Below, in pieces: positions 50,947-60,787 of a DNA stretch of 64,000 bases. Both the position numbers and the translations under genes were made by a program. The DNA is from CAWUFC02 sp963921335 (GTDB lineage: Bacteria > Pseudomonadota > Gammaproteobacteria > Pseudomonadales > Halieaceae), in contig CAWUFC020000002.1 in assembly GCA_963921335.3 (NCBI GenBank), positions 868,001 through 932,000 on the forward strand. The letters are read 5' to 3'. The notes under the pieces were generated by a model, which had not been told where the DNA came from, searched no databases, and saw only the letters and a program-made list of their open reading frames with translations. How positions within the stretch are numbered: position 1 is the stretch's first letter; every line of letters starts with the position of its first letter.

Positions 50947-53900
50947 ACTTTATCGAGCTGTTTGTCAGGCGCCGGGTGCTGGCCTATATGCTCAGTGCCG
51001 CCATGCTGCTGTTTGGCATCATTGGTGTAACAGGAGTGGGGCTCGATCGCCTACCCAACGTTGAGCCACCCATGATTACCATCACCACACTGAATCCCGG
51101 TGCCAGCCCCGAGGTCATGGACGCCAGTGTCAGCTCTGTTATCGAATCCTATGTAAATTCGGTGGCGAATATAGAGCATATCCAGTCGATCTCTACTCCG
51201 GGCCTTTCGGAGGTCTGGGTTGAGTTCGAAGCCACCAAAGACCCCGATGTGGCGTTTAATGAAGTACAGGCCAAGGTAAACCAGGTCATAAACGACCTGC
51301 CGCGCGAGGTGGAAACCCCCATTGTGGCCAAGATGGATCTCAATGCAGAACCTGCTGTTTGGTTGGTCCTGAAGGGGGATCGCCCTGCAAGCGAACTAAA
51401 CCAACTGGCACGAACACGCATCAAGCGACAGCTTGAAAATATCAATGGCGTCGGGGGTGTCAGCATCGGCGGCGGGCGTGAGCGCAAAATTCGGGTAGAC
51501 CTCGATCTTCAGCGCATGGCTGCCCTGGGCATTACGGCCCAGGACGTGATTGGTGCCTTTGGCCGCGAGCACGTCCAGCTTCCCGGCGGCTTTCTGGTGG
51601 GCGGCATGCTCGAAAAGTTGCTGCACCTGGATCTCGAATATCACAGCACTGAAGAACTCTCCGAACTGGTTGTGAAATGGCGCGATCAGGTCCCCGTGAA
51701 GCTGGGAGACATCTCTACCGTCAGCCACGGTCTGGATGACAAACGCAGTGTGGCCCGCTTTAACGGTGAGGAAGCACTGGCCATTGCCATCCGCAAGGTT
51801 CGCAACGCCAATACAGTTGCCATTGTCAGGGAGGTCGAAAGGCGACTGGAAGAATCAGTCATACCGGGACTGCCAGACGGCGTGGAACTGCTCATTGCCA
51901 CGGATGAAGCCGGCATTATCTCTGGCACCGCGACCGCACTGACCAACCACATCATTGAGGGCACCCTGCTCGCCGCGGTAGTGGTGTGGTTGTTCCTGCT
52001 GAACGTACCGGCCACCCTGATCATCACCACAGCAATCCCCGTATCACTGGCTGGCGCCGTGGTGGTCATGTTTTTTGGCGGGTACACCTTCAACATTATG
52101 ACGCTGAGCGGGCTTTTGCTGTTGATCGGCGTTGTCGTCGATGACGCCATCGTCGTTCTGGAAAATATCCATCGCCATCTTGAGGCCGGCGAAACCGATC
52201 GCGAACAGGCCGCGATCACTGGCACCAATGAAGTGGTGTTCGCAGTTCTAGCGGCTTCCCTAACCCTGGTGGTGATCTTCGCCACAGTCATTTTTATGCA
52301 GGGCATGGTCGGCGTGTTCATGCGCTCCTTTGCCGTGGTGGTAACGGTAGGTGTGATCGCATCACTGTTTGTGTCCCTTAGTCTTACCCCAGCGCTCTGT
52401 GCCCGCTTCCTGGCGCATACCCATAAACCGAAACGAGGCATCAACGCCTGGATCTCCAATATGCATACCCGCATGGATAACAGCTATCGCTGGGTACTCG
52501 AATTTGGTCTGAATCACCGGGCACCGGTATTGATCGCAACCGCGCTGCTGGTCTGGTCTACCAGCTGGTTTATGGGGCAACTCGGCGGTGAATTTTTCCC
52601 AGAGGATGACGAATCCAGGTTTCTGGTCAGGATAAAAGCCCCCTTGGGCAGTTCCATTGAGCACACCGAACAGAAAGTTGACGAAATCGAGGCTGTCCTC
52701 AACCGCGTACCAGAGGTCAAACGAATATTGGGCACCGTGGGCTCAGGCGAGCGCGGCGAAGTCAACGAGGCAACGCTAAACGTCATCCTGCTTGGCATAG
52801 ACGATAGAGAGCGCAGTCGGAGCGCCATCATGCAAGACGTGCGAGAAGAGGTCGCGCAAATCATTGGCATCCAGACGTTTGTAAGCTCCTACCCATTCTT
52901 CGGCGATGCAGCCGGCGAACCGTTCAATGGATACGTGGTGGGCCCTGATCTGTACCGCGTCGCTGAATTCGCCAAGCTGATGGAGGAACGGCTGCGCGAA
53001 GAGCCCGCCATGGGCGCTGTGCGTATGGACCTGAAGATGAATCGCCCGCAGCTGTACTTTGATATCGATCGCAATCGCGCCCAGGCTCTTGGCCTGAGCA
53101 CACAGCAGATTGGCGATACCGTGAGGGTGTTAGGGGGCGGTGCCGATATTGCCAAATTCAACGAACTACCCGGAGATGGCGAGCGCTACGATATCCGCCT
53201 TGCTGCCAGCCGGGACAATATGAGCGCCGCACGCGACCTGGAGAGTGTGTATCTGCAAGCCCCCAGTGGCGATCTGGTGCCACTGGATGCGGTAGTAGAG
53301 GTTCGTGAATCACTTGGTCCTGCCGCGGTAGAGAGGCGCGATCTCTCCTTTGGCGCAGCATTCAGCTCAACTCCGGCAAGCGATCTCAGTGAGGCCGTTG
53401 CCATATTCAAACGCCTGGGGAACGAGCTACTGCCACCCGGCTATGGCGTCGCCCTGGCGGGACAGGCAGAAGAGCTTGGTAAGTCTGTAGATGCCATTCT
53501 GTTCGTGTTCACCACCGGCCTCATCCTGGTTTATATGGTATTGGCCAGTCAGTTCAACTCCTTCCTGCAACCTGCACTGGTGATGCTGGCGCAGCCTTTG
53601 GCCATTGTCGGCGGCATCTTCGCCCTGTGGGCAGTCGGTCACACTCTCAACATATATTCCATGATCGGCATGGTGCTGCTGGTTGGGCTGGTTTCCAAGA
53701 ACTCGATTTTGCTAGTCGACCTGATCAACCGGTATAGAGCGGAAGGCATGGACACCGGCACTGCAATCCGGGAAGCCTGCCCTCGCCGCATGCGCCCGGT
53801 ACTGATGACCTCACTCACCATCGTATTGGCGATGATGCCCGCCGCATTGGGAATTGGTGAGGGTGCCGGTCAGTATGGTCCGTTGGCTGTCGCCGTGGTC

Positions 53901-54041
53901 GGCGGCGTGATCAGCTCTACCCTGCTCACACTTCTGGTTGTACCAGTGGCTTATTCAGTAATGGACCGCTGGCTGATGGTGCCGCAGCTTCGACAAGAGC
54001 CCACTAGCGACTCCGGCTTGTCTCGTCAGGAAATTTCGTAG
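50943..54041 (+). CDS. RND family multidrug efflux pump (AcrB/MexF-like)
   Basis: A 1032-residue inner-membrane pump with 12 expected helices and two large periplasmic loops. The family pattern is clear: N-terminal FIELFVRRRVLAYMLSAAMLLFG, PNVEPPMITITTLNPGASPEVMDASV, the transmembrane helix 4 proton-relay IGVVVDDAIVVLENIHRHLE, and the C-terminal LVGLVSKNSILLVDLINRYRAEGMD with conserved Lys. It is 3 bases overlapped with the adaptor. It exports hydrophobic or toxic compounds using proton motive force. It belongs to the HAE1 branch; substrate not predictable. The last 16 bases overlap the convergent higA. Confidence 0.93.
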   Translation: MNFIELFVRRRVLAYMLSAAMLLFGIIGVTGVGLDRLPNVEPPMITITTLNPGASPEVMDASVSSVIESYVNSVANIEHIQSISTPGLSEVWVEFEATKDPDVAFNEVQAKVNQVINDLPREVETPIVAKMDLNAEPAVWLVLKGDRPASELNQLARTRIKRQLENINGVGGVSIGGGRERKIRVDLDLQRMAALGITAQDVIGAFGREHVQLPGGFLVGGMLEKLLHLDLEYHSTEELSELVVKWRDQVPVKLGDISTVSHGLDDKRSVARFNGEEALAIAIRKVRNANTVAIVREVERRLEESVIPGLPDGVELLIATDEAGIISGTATALTNHIIEGTLLAAVVVWLFLLNVPATLIITTAIPVSLAGAVVVMFFGGYTFNIMTLSGLLLLIGVVVDDAIVVLENIHRHLEAGETDREQAAITGTNEVVFAVLAASLTLVVIFATVIFMQGMVGVFMRSFAVVVTVGVIASLFVSLSLTPALCARFLAHTHKPKRGINAWISNMHTRMDNSYRWVLEFGLNHRAPVLIATALLVWSTSWFMGQLGGEFFPEDDESRFLVRIKAPLGSSIEHTEQKVDEIEAVLNRVPEVKRILGTVGSGERGEVNEATLNVILLGIDDRERSRSAIMQDVREEVAQIIGIQTFVSSYPFFGDAAGEPFNGYVVGPDLYRVAEFAKLMEERLREEPAMGAVRMDLKMNRPQLYFDIDRNRAQALGLSTQQIGDTVRVLGGGADIAKFNELPGDGERYDIRLAASRDNMSAARDLESVYLQAPSGDLVPLDAVVEVRESLGPAAVERRDLSFGAAFSSTPASDLSEAVAIFKRLGNELLPPGYGVALAGQAEELGKSVDAILFVFTTGLILVYMVLASQFNSFLQPALVMLAQPLAIVGGIFALWAVGHTLNIYSMIGMVLLVGLVSKNSILLVDLINRYRAEGMDTGTAIREACPRRMRPVLMTSLTIVLAMMPAALGIGEGAGQYGPLAVAVVGGVISSTLLTLLVVPVAYSVMDRWLMVPQLRQEPTSDSGLSRQEIS

Positions 54042-54328
54042 GGGCGCACCTCCTCTAGAATCTCCGCTGCGGTATTGATCTCTGCAACCCTCAAATCATA
54101 TGCCGCCTGCAGATTCAGCCAGCTTTGTGCATCTCCCCCGAAGAGCTGCGCGAGTCTCAAGGCCGTATCAGCAGTAACAGAACGACGTTCCTTAACAATT
54201 TCATGCATGCGAGTAGCGGGCACTCTTAATCGTTGCGCCAGCGAGTTAACGCTCATATCCAGGGGCTTTAGATAATCCTCACGAATAACTTCTCCCGGGT
54301 GGATCGGTCTCATCTGGTTTCTGCTCAT
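54026..54328 (-). CDS. higA: HigA family antitoxin
   Basis: A 100-residue XRE-type DNA-binding antitoxin (VapI/HigA group): PIHPGEVIREDYLKPLDMSVNSLAQRLRVPATRMHEIVKERRSVTADTALRLAQLFG. It neutralises the toxin encoded seven bases upstream on the same strand and represses the shared promoter. Its 3' end is antisense to the last 16 bases of the RND pump gene. Toxin-first gene order is the HigBA hallmark. Confidence 0.92.
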   Translation of the reverse strand: MSRNQMRPIHPGEVIREDYLKPLDMSVNSLAQRLRVPATRMHEIVKERRSVTADTALRLAQLFGGDAQSWLNLQAAYDLRVAEINTAAEILEEVRPYEIS

Positions 54329-54335
54329 AAATTTC

Positions 54336-54614
54336 CTAGTGATAATCCACTATCTCCACGTCGTAAGCGCCTCTGTTATTAAATCGAAAACACAGTCTCC
54401 ACTGCTTGTTGATGCGAATGCTCCACTGGCCTTTTCTGTCACCCCGCAAGCGCTCTAACTGATTGCCCGGTGGGGACCGAAGAAAATCGATAGTTTCAGC
54501 ACTATCCAGCAGGATTAGCTTGCGTTCTGCAGCTCCTCTAAAGGAACGAAAACGAGCACAACAGACACCAGCGAACAAACGCTCGGTATCTTTGCAACGG
54601 AAACCCTGAATCAT
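54336..54614 (-). CDS. higB: HigB family RelE-like toxin
   Basis: A 92-residue mRNA interferase-type toxin: IQGFRCKDTERLFAGV, then LRSPPGNQLERLRGDRKGQWSIRINKQWRLCFRFNNRGAYDVEIVDYH, with the conserved Arg and His residues of the RelE/HigB core. It cleaves translated mRNA at the ribosome in known members. It is the promoter-proximal gene; operator-like repeats lie at 54625-54663. Confidence 0.92.
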   Translation of the reverse strand: MIQGFRCKDTERLFAGVCCARFRSFRGAAERKLILLDSAETIDFLRSPPGNQLERLRGDRKGQWSIRINKQWRLCFRFNNRGAYDVEIVDYH

Positions 54615-54624
54615 GCAGACAGTA

Positions 54625-54663
54625 TATTACGCTGTTCGTACTACGTAAAGCGTAATACGTATT
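54625..54663. promoter_or_regulatory. inverted repeats upstream of higBA
   Basis: TATTACGCT (54625-54633) and AGCGTAATA (54649-54657) form a perfect 9-bp inverted repeat with a 15-base spacer, overlapped by palindrome AATACGTATT (54654-54663). The dyads start 11 bases above the higB ATG and probably bind HigA. Confidence 0.6.
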
Positions 54664-54830
54664 TCGTTATATCACTTTGTGTTGCCCCAGCACAGGCACT
54701 GGATAACTGGCGTCCGCGTTGGAAATCAACCCTCATCGCGCCCCCTATAGCTATAAAAGGGAAACCATGCTCTAAGAAAGAAACACGCTTAAACTAAGCG
54801 GACCAAAACGGTTAGCCGAGGGAAAACAGC

Positions 54831-55727
54831 TTGAGAATAACGTCCTCATTCCTCTATAGCATCAGTCTGTGCCTGGGACTCATCGCCTGTGGCCCTATTG
54901 ATATTTCAGTGGACCGAAAGCCCGCCCTCGTCAAAAAAACCGGCACGGTGCTGTTCCTCGCCGGACAGGACAGCCACGGCCCGAAAGCACACGAGCATCA
55001 GGCTGGCTCGGAGTTACTGGCGGATGCCTTGCAACAACAAGATCCAAGCATAGAAGTGATTAATGTGTACGGTGGCTGGCCTGAGGACCCATCCGTTTTT
55101 ACAGAGATCGACAGCGTGGTGATCTATTGTGACGGCGGCAAAGGCCATCTAATCAATGATAATCTGCCCCACTTCAATAGATTGCTGGATCGACAGGTAG
55201 GCGTTGTAGCACTGCACTACGGTGTTGAGGTTCCAAAAGGCAGCCCATCCGCCGAAGCCATGCTGCGCGCCATCGGCGGCTATTTTGAAACTCACTGGTC
55301 AGTCAATCCGCATTGGACCGCCAACTTCCCAGCTCTGCCAGCACATCCCATTACCAGAGGGGTTGAACCCTTCACCATGCTGGACGAGTGGTATTTCAAC
55401 ATGCGCTTTGTAGAGGATATGCAGGGTGTTACACCGATCCTCAGCGCGATTGCCCCAGACTCAACCATGGAGCGAGGCAACGGCCCACACAGCGGCAATG
55501 ATGCAGTGAGAGAGCTTGTGGCAAAAAAAGTACCGCAAGTCACTGCTTGGGCGTATCAACGAGAAGATGGTGGTCGCGGCTTTGGCTACACCGGCGGCCA
55601 CTTTCATGCCAATTGGGATGATGCCAACGCCCAACAGCTGGTACTCAATGCCATTCGCTGGACAGCCAATATTCAGGCACAAAAAAGCCCGGACCTCTCG
55701 GCCCGGGCCAATACTCAGGGGGATTGA
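54831..55727 (+). CDS. ThuA-like domain lipoprotein
   Basis: A 298-residue protein from TTG 54831 with GAGGG eight bases upstream and a lipoprotein signal (LCLGLIACG, Cys21). The rest matches the ThuA/class I glutamine amidotransferase-like fold: VLFLAGQDSHGPKAHEHQAG, VVALHYGVEVPKGSPSAEAMLRAIGGYFETHWSVN and YQREDGGRGFGYTGGHFHANWDD, the family's typical C-terminal block. ThuA proteins occur in carbohydrate utilisation (trehalose in rhizobia) and as secreted sugar-related proteins. The end of its coding region contains the katG terminator. The substrate is unknown and it has no sugar genes beside it. Confidence 0.83.
   Translation: MRITSSFLYSISLCLGLIACGPIDISVDRKPALVKKTGTVLFLAGQDSHGPKAHEHQAGSELLADALQQQDPSIEVINVYGGWPEDPSVFTEIDSVVIYCDGGKGHLINDNLPHFNRLLDRQVGVVALHYGVEVPKGSPSAEAMLRAIGGYFETHWSVNPHWTANFPALPAHPITRGVEPFTMLDEWYFNMRFVEDMQGVTPILSAIAPDSTMERGNGPHSGNDAVRELVAKKVPQVTAWAYQREDGGRGFGYTGGHFHANWDDANAQQLVLNAIRWTANIQAQKSPDLSARANTQGD
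55681..55708 (-). terminator. intrinsic terminator of katG, inside the ThuA-like gene end
   Basis: On the minus strand, GCCCGG-loop-CCGGGC (plus positions 55687-55692 and 55703-55708) is followed by six T (55681-55686). It lies 21-49 bases past the katG stop but within the last 16 codons of the convergent gene. Confidence 0.85.
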
Positions 55728-55729
55728 GT

Positions 55730-57985
55730 TTAGTAACGACCCAGGTTCATCACCTTGGTCCAGGCAGCGACAAAGTCATTCACAAACCGCTCCTGTGCGT
55801 TGTCATAGGCATAGACTTCAGCCACTGCTCTCAGCTCAGAGTTGGAGCCGAAGATAAGATCCACGGAAGTGGCAGTGTACTTCTTGTCACCAGAGGCGCG
55901 ATCGAAGCCTTCATACACGCCGGCTTCCTCGGCTTTCTGCCAAACCGTGTCCATGCTCAGCAGATTGACGAAGAAGTCATTGCTCAGCGTTCCAGCGCGA
56001 TCGGTCAGTACACCGTGCTCGGCGCCACCGGTATTCGCACCCAGGGCACGCATACCGCCCAACAGCACCGTCATTTCAGGCGCTGTCAGGCTCAACTGAT
56101 CTGCACGATCGACCAGCATTTCAGTCGGTGAACGATACGCCTTGTCAGCATCGAAATAGTTGCGGAAGGCATCAGCGCGAGGTTCCAGCAAGCCAAAAGA
56201 AACAATGTCCGTTTGCGCTTGCGTGGCATCACCGCGACCCGGCATAAAGGGTACTTCCACTTCTACACCGGCATCAGCGGCAGCTTTCTCAATCGCAGTG
56301 GCGCCGGCCAGTACGATGAGGTCAGCCATGGATATGCGCTTCTCACCGATGTCAGAGCGAATCTCGCTGAGCTTGCCTATGACCTTCTGGAGCTCGGCGG
56401 GATCATTGGCAGCCCAGGTGCTCTGGGGAGCCAGGATGACGCGTGCACCGTTCGTGCCGCCGCGCATGTCACTGGCGCGGTAGCTACCAGCAGACGCCCA
56501 GGCCACACGTACCAGTTCTGCCACGCTCAAACCAGACTCATTGATCGCTTCCTTGATCTTGCGGATATCACGCGAGCGAATTCGGTCGTAACCGGGCTCT
56601 GCGACAGGGTCCTGCCACATCAATGCTTCCTGGGGAATCTCGTTACCCACGTAGCGAGCGCGCGGTCCCATATCGCGATGGGTCAGTTTGAACCAGGCCT
56701 TGGCAAAAGCCAGACGGAACTCTTCAGGATCGGCCAGGAAACGCTCAGATATCTTGCGATACTCCGGGTCGTACTTCAGCGCCAGGTCTGCGGTGGTCAT
56801 TACGGGCGGATTGAACTTACCCTCAATGTGCGCATCGGGCACTGATTTGTGCGCGGCCTTGTCGGTGGGCACCCAGATGATGGCGCCGGCAGGGCTACGA
56901 GTCTGCTCCCACTCAAAACCCAGCAGGTTTTGCAGGTACAGTGTGGTCCACTGGGTCGGCGCCTGAGTCCAGGCCCCTTCCAGGCCACTGGTCACCGTAT
57001 CTTCCGAATGACCTTTGCCGCATTTGTTTTTCCAGCCGAGGCCCTGCTCTTCAATGCTGGCGCCACCAGGTTCGGGGCCAACGCACTTACCGGCTTTGTG
57101 AGCACCGTGCATTTTGCCAAAGGTGTGGCCACCGGCAATCAGTGCAACAGTCTCTTCATCGTTCATGGCCATGCGACCGAAAGCCACGCGAATGTTCTTC
57201 GCAGATCCAGCAGGATCAGGCTTGCCCATGGGGCCTTCGGGATTTACATAAATCAGACCCATGTGCGTTGCACCCAAAGGGCGTTGCAACTTGCCGTCTT
57301 TGCCGCGGCGATCACTGGCCAGCATCTCCACTTCAGGACCCCAGTACACCAGGTCGGGCTCCCAATCATCGGCACGGCCGAAGGCAAAGCCATAGGTCTT
57401 AAAGCCCATGCTTTCCATGCCCACGGTACCTGCCAACACCATCAGGTCACCCCAGGACAGGGCGGCTCCATACTTTTGCTTCACCGGCCAGAGTAGACGC
57501 CGGGCTTTGTCGAGATTGCCGTTATCGGGCCAGCTATTGAGAGGATCAAATCGCATCTGGCCGCCATCGCCACCACCGCGACCGTCCAGGGTGCGGTAGG
57601 TACCGGCGCTGTGCCAGGACAGACGAATAAACAGCGGACCATAGTTACCCCAGTCTGCTGGCCACCAGTCTTTGGAGTCAGTCAGTACAGCGACGACATC
57701 CGCCTTGACCGCGTCATAGTCCAATTCGGACACTGCCTCGGTGTAGTCAAAGTCTGCACCCAGCGGATTAGACCTGGCGTCGTGATCACGCAGGGGTGCC
57801 AGGCTCAGCTGGTCCGGCCACCAGAACTGGTTTGACTTGGCCTGGCCAGCTTCTGCCATGCCGCTGCCCATAGCACCCTTGGGTTTACTGCTGTGGTTAT
57901 CGGCGAGGGCTGTCGGCGCCAGCGTGGAAAACGCCAGCGCAGCAGCCAGCACGCCACTGGTTGATAATCGGTGTTTGTAATTCAT
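55730..57985 (-). CDS. katG: catalase-peroxidase with signal peptide
   Basis: A 751-residue bifunctional haem enzyme that decomposes H2O2. Distal Arg-Trp-His are in [11 protein letters not shown]; the Tyr and Met of the Trp-Tyr-Met adduct are in [11 protein letters not shown] and [13 protein letters not shown]; the proximal His is in IAGGHTFGK. The N-terminus is a predicted signal peptide ([20 protein letters not shown]), so the enzyme is probably periplasmic, unlike most KatG. Start ATG has AGGTAGGAG upstream. The length is normal for the family. It stands alone, convergent to the ThuA-like gene. Confidence 0.94.
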   Translation of the reverse strand: MNYKHRLSTSGVLAAALAFSTLAPTALADNHSSKPKGAMGSGMAEAGQAKSNQFWWPDQLSLAPLRDHDARSNPLGADFDYTEAVSELDYDAVKADVVAVLTDSKDWWPADWGNYGPLFIRLSWHSAGTYRTLDGRGGGDGGQMRFDPLNSWPDNGNLDKARRLLWPVKQKYGAALSWGDLMVLAGTVGMESMGFKTYGFAFGRADDWEPDLVYWGPEVEMLASDRRGKDGKLQRPLGATHMGLIYVNPEGPMGKPDPAGSAKNIRVAFGRMAMNDEETVALIAGGHTFGKMHGAHKAGKCVGPEPGGASIEEQGLGWKNKCGKGHSEDTVTSGLEGAWTQAPTQWTTLYLQNLLGFEWEQTRSPAGAIIWVPTDKAAHKSVPDAHIEGKFNPPVMTTADLALKYDPEYRKISERFLADPEEFRLAFAKAWFKLTHRDMGPRARYVGNEIPQEALMWQDPVAEPGYDRIRSRDIRKIKEAINESGLSVAELVRVAWASAGSYRASDMRGGTNGARVILAPQSTWAANDPAELQKVIGKLSEIRSDIGEKRISMADLIVLAGATAIEKAAADAGVEVEVPFMPGRGDATQAQTDIVSFGLLEPRADAFRNYFDADKAYRSPTEMLVDRADQLSLTAPEMTVLLGGMRALGANTGGAEHGVLTDRAGTLSNDFFVNLLSMDTVWQKAEEAGVYEGFDRASGDKKYTATSVDLIFGSNSELRAVAEVYAYDNAQERFVNDFVAAWTKVMNLGRY

Positions 57986-58098
57986 TGCTCCTACCTCTCG
58001 TTAATAAGGGATCAGAAACGGGACGATCCCCCTCGTTCCCGTAGCCTGTTGCCAGTCTAGGAAGGAAGCATGAATTCGTATAATTGATATATATGTAA

Positions 58099-58130
58099 AA
58101 ATTGATCGATTATATAGATCGATCCAATTT
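58099..58130. promoter_or_regulatory. AT-rich inverted repeat between thiolase and katG
   Basis: AAATTGATCGAT (58099-58110) faces ATCGATCCAATTT (58118-58130) with one bulged base and a seven-base centre. On the minus strand it lies just beyond the thiolase stop and is followed by TTTT, so it may be a terminator; equally it could be an operator for katG, whose start is 114 bases further. Confidence 0.45.
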
Positions 58131-58138
58131 AGGCTCTG

Positions 58139-59317
58139 CTAGACAGTTTCGATCAGTACCGCCATACCCTGTCCCGCACCCAGGCACATAGACAGAATTG
58201 CGAACTGGCCATCGGTGGCATGGAGATGATCAATCGCTGTCAGTGCCATGCGCACCCCTGTAGCCCCCGGAGGATGACCGATAGAAATGCCGCCCCCATA
58301 CAAATTGCATTTTTCGCGAGGGATACCAAGCTCGGCCTCCGCGTGCAGATTGACCACAGCAAAGGCTTCGTTGATTTCAAAATAATCGATGTCGGCGACC
58401 GACAACCCTCTGCGCCGCAACAGACGATTAATAGCAGGCACTGGACCACAACCCATTATGCGAGGCGGTACACCCACCACTTCCCAATCCAGCAATTTCG
58501 CCTGCGCGACCAGACCTTGCTCTACCGCAGCCTGCTCGCTGGCCACCACCATAAAAGCGGCCCCGTCAGTCATACCGCTGGCATTACCTGCTGTTACCCG
58601 CCCGCCGTCGCGAAACACCGGTTTCAGGCTGGCCAGCTTTTCCAGGCTGGTTTGGCGGGGAAACTCATCGACTTCAAACAGCCGAGTGCCTTTTCGCTCC
58701 TTGATGTCGATCGGTGCGATCTGTTGGGCCAGAAACCCGGTTTCAATCGCAGCTGCTGCGCGCTGCTGACTGCTCAACGCGTACTCATCCATGGCTTCCC
58801 GGGTATACCCAAAATCGTCGGTCAGGTTCTCGGCGGTTTCACCCATAAGGCTGTGATCAAAGGGATCACGATAGGCGTAATCGATCGTATCCACGACGGT
58901 GCTATTGCCGCGTTTTATACCCCAGCGGGCATCCGTCATAGCGTAAGGTGCCCGCGAGGTATTTTCGTAACCACCGGCCAGGGCGATGCGGCTGTGACCG
59001 GTAATAATTTGCTCAGCGGCGGAAACAATAGCCTGGGTACCTGAGCCGCAGGCACGAGAGACGTTCAGGGCACAGCTGTCCTCGCGCATACCGGCATTGA
59101 GCGCAATCACACGGCTGGCAAAATAGGCCCCCTGATCAACCGGCACTACATTGCCGCAGACCAGGTGATCCACGGCATCCGCCTGCAAGTTGGCTGCGGC
59201 CAGACTGGCTTTGGCTGCATGGGTCCCGAGATCGGTACCGGCGATTCCCGCCAGAGACTTTCCAAAATCGCCAAATGGCGTGCGCCGCCCCTGGCAAAGC
59301 ACAACATCACTACTCAT
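58139..59317 (-). CDS. acetyl-CoA acetyltransferase / thiolase
   Basis: A 392-residue thiolase. The nucleophile Cys is in NVSRACGSGTQAI (near residue 89), NEAFAVVNLHAE carries the substrate-side Asn-Glu, the catalytic His is in SIGHPPGATGVRM and the second Cys in SMCLGAGQGMAVLIE. It cleaves or condenses acyl-CoA/acetoacetyl-CoA. It starts 18 bases after the carboxylesterase stop and is the last gene of the SDR-TonB-esterase-thiolase set, so it may complete beta-oxidation of an imported ester or lipid. The motif PPGATG in place of the usual HPxGASG is a small variation. PhaA/AtoB/FadA cannot be separated by eye. Confidence 0.9.
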   Translation of the reverse strand: MSSDVVLCQGRRTPFGDFGKSLAGIAGTDLGTHAAKASLAAANLQADAVDHLVCGNVVPVDQGAYFASRVIALNAGMREDSCALNVSRACGSGTQAIVSAAEQIITGHSRIALAGGYENTSRAPYAMTDARWGIKRGNSTVVDTIDYAYRDPFDHSLMGETAENLTDDFGYTREAMDEYALSSQQRAAAAIETGFLAQQIAPIDIKERKGTRLFEVDEFPRQTSLEKLASLKPVFRDGGRVTAGNASGMTDGAAFMVVASEQAAVEQGLVAQAKLLDWEVVGVPPRIMGCGPVPAINRLLRRRGLSVADIDYFEINEAFAVVNLHAEAELGIPREKCNLYGGGISIGHPPGATGVRMALTAIDHLHATDGQFAILSMCLGAGQGMAVLIETV

Positions 59318-59335
59318 AAGCTGCCTGTCTGATGA

Positions 59336-60787
59336 CTAAAGAACCTTATAGATCTCCAGCATGTCACCATCGGGATTAGATACAAGCTTCGGCTCCTGGC
59401 TCAACCACAGACACTCATAGTTATCCTCCTGATACTGGGGCCATTCTGGCAAGCCCTCGCCATTGGGATCACCGGTCTTGGCAAAGGCCATCATGGTCCG
59501 CGACCACTGCTCCGCCAGCTGTTTGTTGATTTCGGTGGGCGGATGCACAAACAGGCCGGGGTTACCCACTTCCATCCAGTTAAAGGTAAACGGTACATCG
59601 GCGAAGTGAGTAATACCCAGCTCGTGGTCTGTCTCTACCTCAAAGTTATATACCCAGCCCCCGGCACCATGAGCCGCCGCAGTCGCGGCAACGCGTACGG
59701 CACTGGCGCGAAAAGTATCAAACCATGCGCGGATGATTTGTGCCTGCACATCGTCGCCAACTTCAGCCTGCAGGAACTCCCGGTAAGATGCGCCATCGTC
59801 TCTGCCAATAGACATGGACAATGCCCACACCATAGCTATCCCAATTTCCTGGGTTGGCATAAAGGAAGGGCCGAGGAAAGAGCCTTCGTCCCTGCAGGAA
59901 CCAGCAATAACGGGAATACCCGCCGAACCGCCATCCTGAATGGCTTCACAGGTCGGCCGGGTAACCACCACGCCATCCAAAGAAGGGCCGACGTAAATAC
60001 CAGACTGTTGCTGCAGTTGAGATAACTCTTCAGCCGGCATGGCCAGCAACTGCTCGAGACACGCCTGATCGCTATCGCAACCCAGCACTGGCTTAATCTG
60101 CGCCAGCTGATCCGTCGCAGGAGCAAGCGTTTCACCGCCACTGAAGACAATGGCCTTATGAAACAGCCCTTCAGCAGCTGGTGTACCCATTAGCGACAAT
60201 ACAGAAGCTGCACCCGCACTCTCACCCCAGATCGTCACGTTAGACGCATCGCCGCCAAAAGCACCAATGTTGTGACGCACCCAAGTCAGAGCGGCAACCT
60301 GATCCTGTATGCCCAGGTTGGCACTGCCAGCGTAGTCAGAACCCAAGCTAGTGAGGTTGAGAAAACCAAAAATACCCAGCCGATAGTTGATGGTGACGAC
60401 CACCACATCGTTATCGCGAACGATTCGACTAGCGTCGTAATCGTTGCCTGAGCCGCACATGAATGCGCCGCCATGAATCCAGACCAACACAGCCTTGGGC
60501 TCGTCGCAGTGTTCAGGCGCAAAGACATTCAGAAACAGGCTGTCTTCGCTTTCCTCGCCCTGCCACTCCAGACCGGTAAGCACTTCCTCAGGCCAGTTGA
60601 CCTGAAAGTGACGATTGCCGTACTGAGTAGCATCAATCACTTCCTCAGCCTTCTCACAAGGCTGTGGCGGCTGAAAACGCGCCGCCCCGATGGGAGCAGC
60701 GGCATATCGAATACCCAGGAACTTGCGCAAGCCAGCCTCCTCGAGGCCCTGATAAGCTCCAGCCGGCGCTGTGACCTTAGAAGCCAT
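59336..60787 (-). CDS. type B carboxylesterase
   Basis: A 483-residue alpha/beta hydrolase of the carboxylesterase family: EDSLFLNVFAP, the oxyanion-hole WIHGGAFMCGSG, and the nucleophile Ser in VTIWGESAGAAS, with acid and His expected later (DEGSFLG and FADVPFTFNW). No signal peptide, so it is probably cytoplasmic. It hydrolyses carboxylic esters; the substrate is unknown. Its ATG lies inside the end of the TonB receptor gene (11-base overlap), so the two are coupled. It may act on an ester brought in by that receptor. Confidence 0.9.
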   Translation of the reverse strand: MASKVTAPAGAYQGLEEAGLRKFLGIRYAAAPIGAARFQPPQPCEKAEEVIDATQYGNRHFQVNWPEEVLTGLEWQGEESEDSLFLNVFAPEHCDEPKAVLVWIHGGAFMCGSGNDYDASRIVRDNDVVVVTINYRLGIFGFLNLTSLGSDYAGSANLGIQDQVAALTWVRHNIGAFGGDASNVTIWGESAGAASVLSLMGTPAAEGLFHKAIVFSGGETLAPATDQLAQIKPVLGCDSDQACLEQLLAMPAEELSQLQQQSGIYVGPSLDGVVVTRPTCEAIQDGGSAGIPVIAGSCRDEGSFLGPSFMPTQEIGIAMVWALSMSIGRDDGASYREFLQAEVGDDVQAQIIRAWFDTFRASAVRVAATAAAHGAGGWVYNFEVETDHELGITHFADVPFTFNWMEVGNPGLFVHPPTEINKQLAEQWSRTMMAFAKTGDPNGEGLPEWPQYQEDNYECLWLSQEPKLVSNPDGDMLEIYKVL

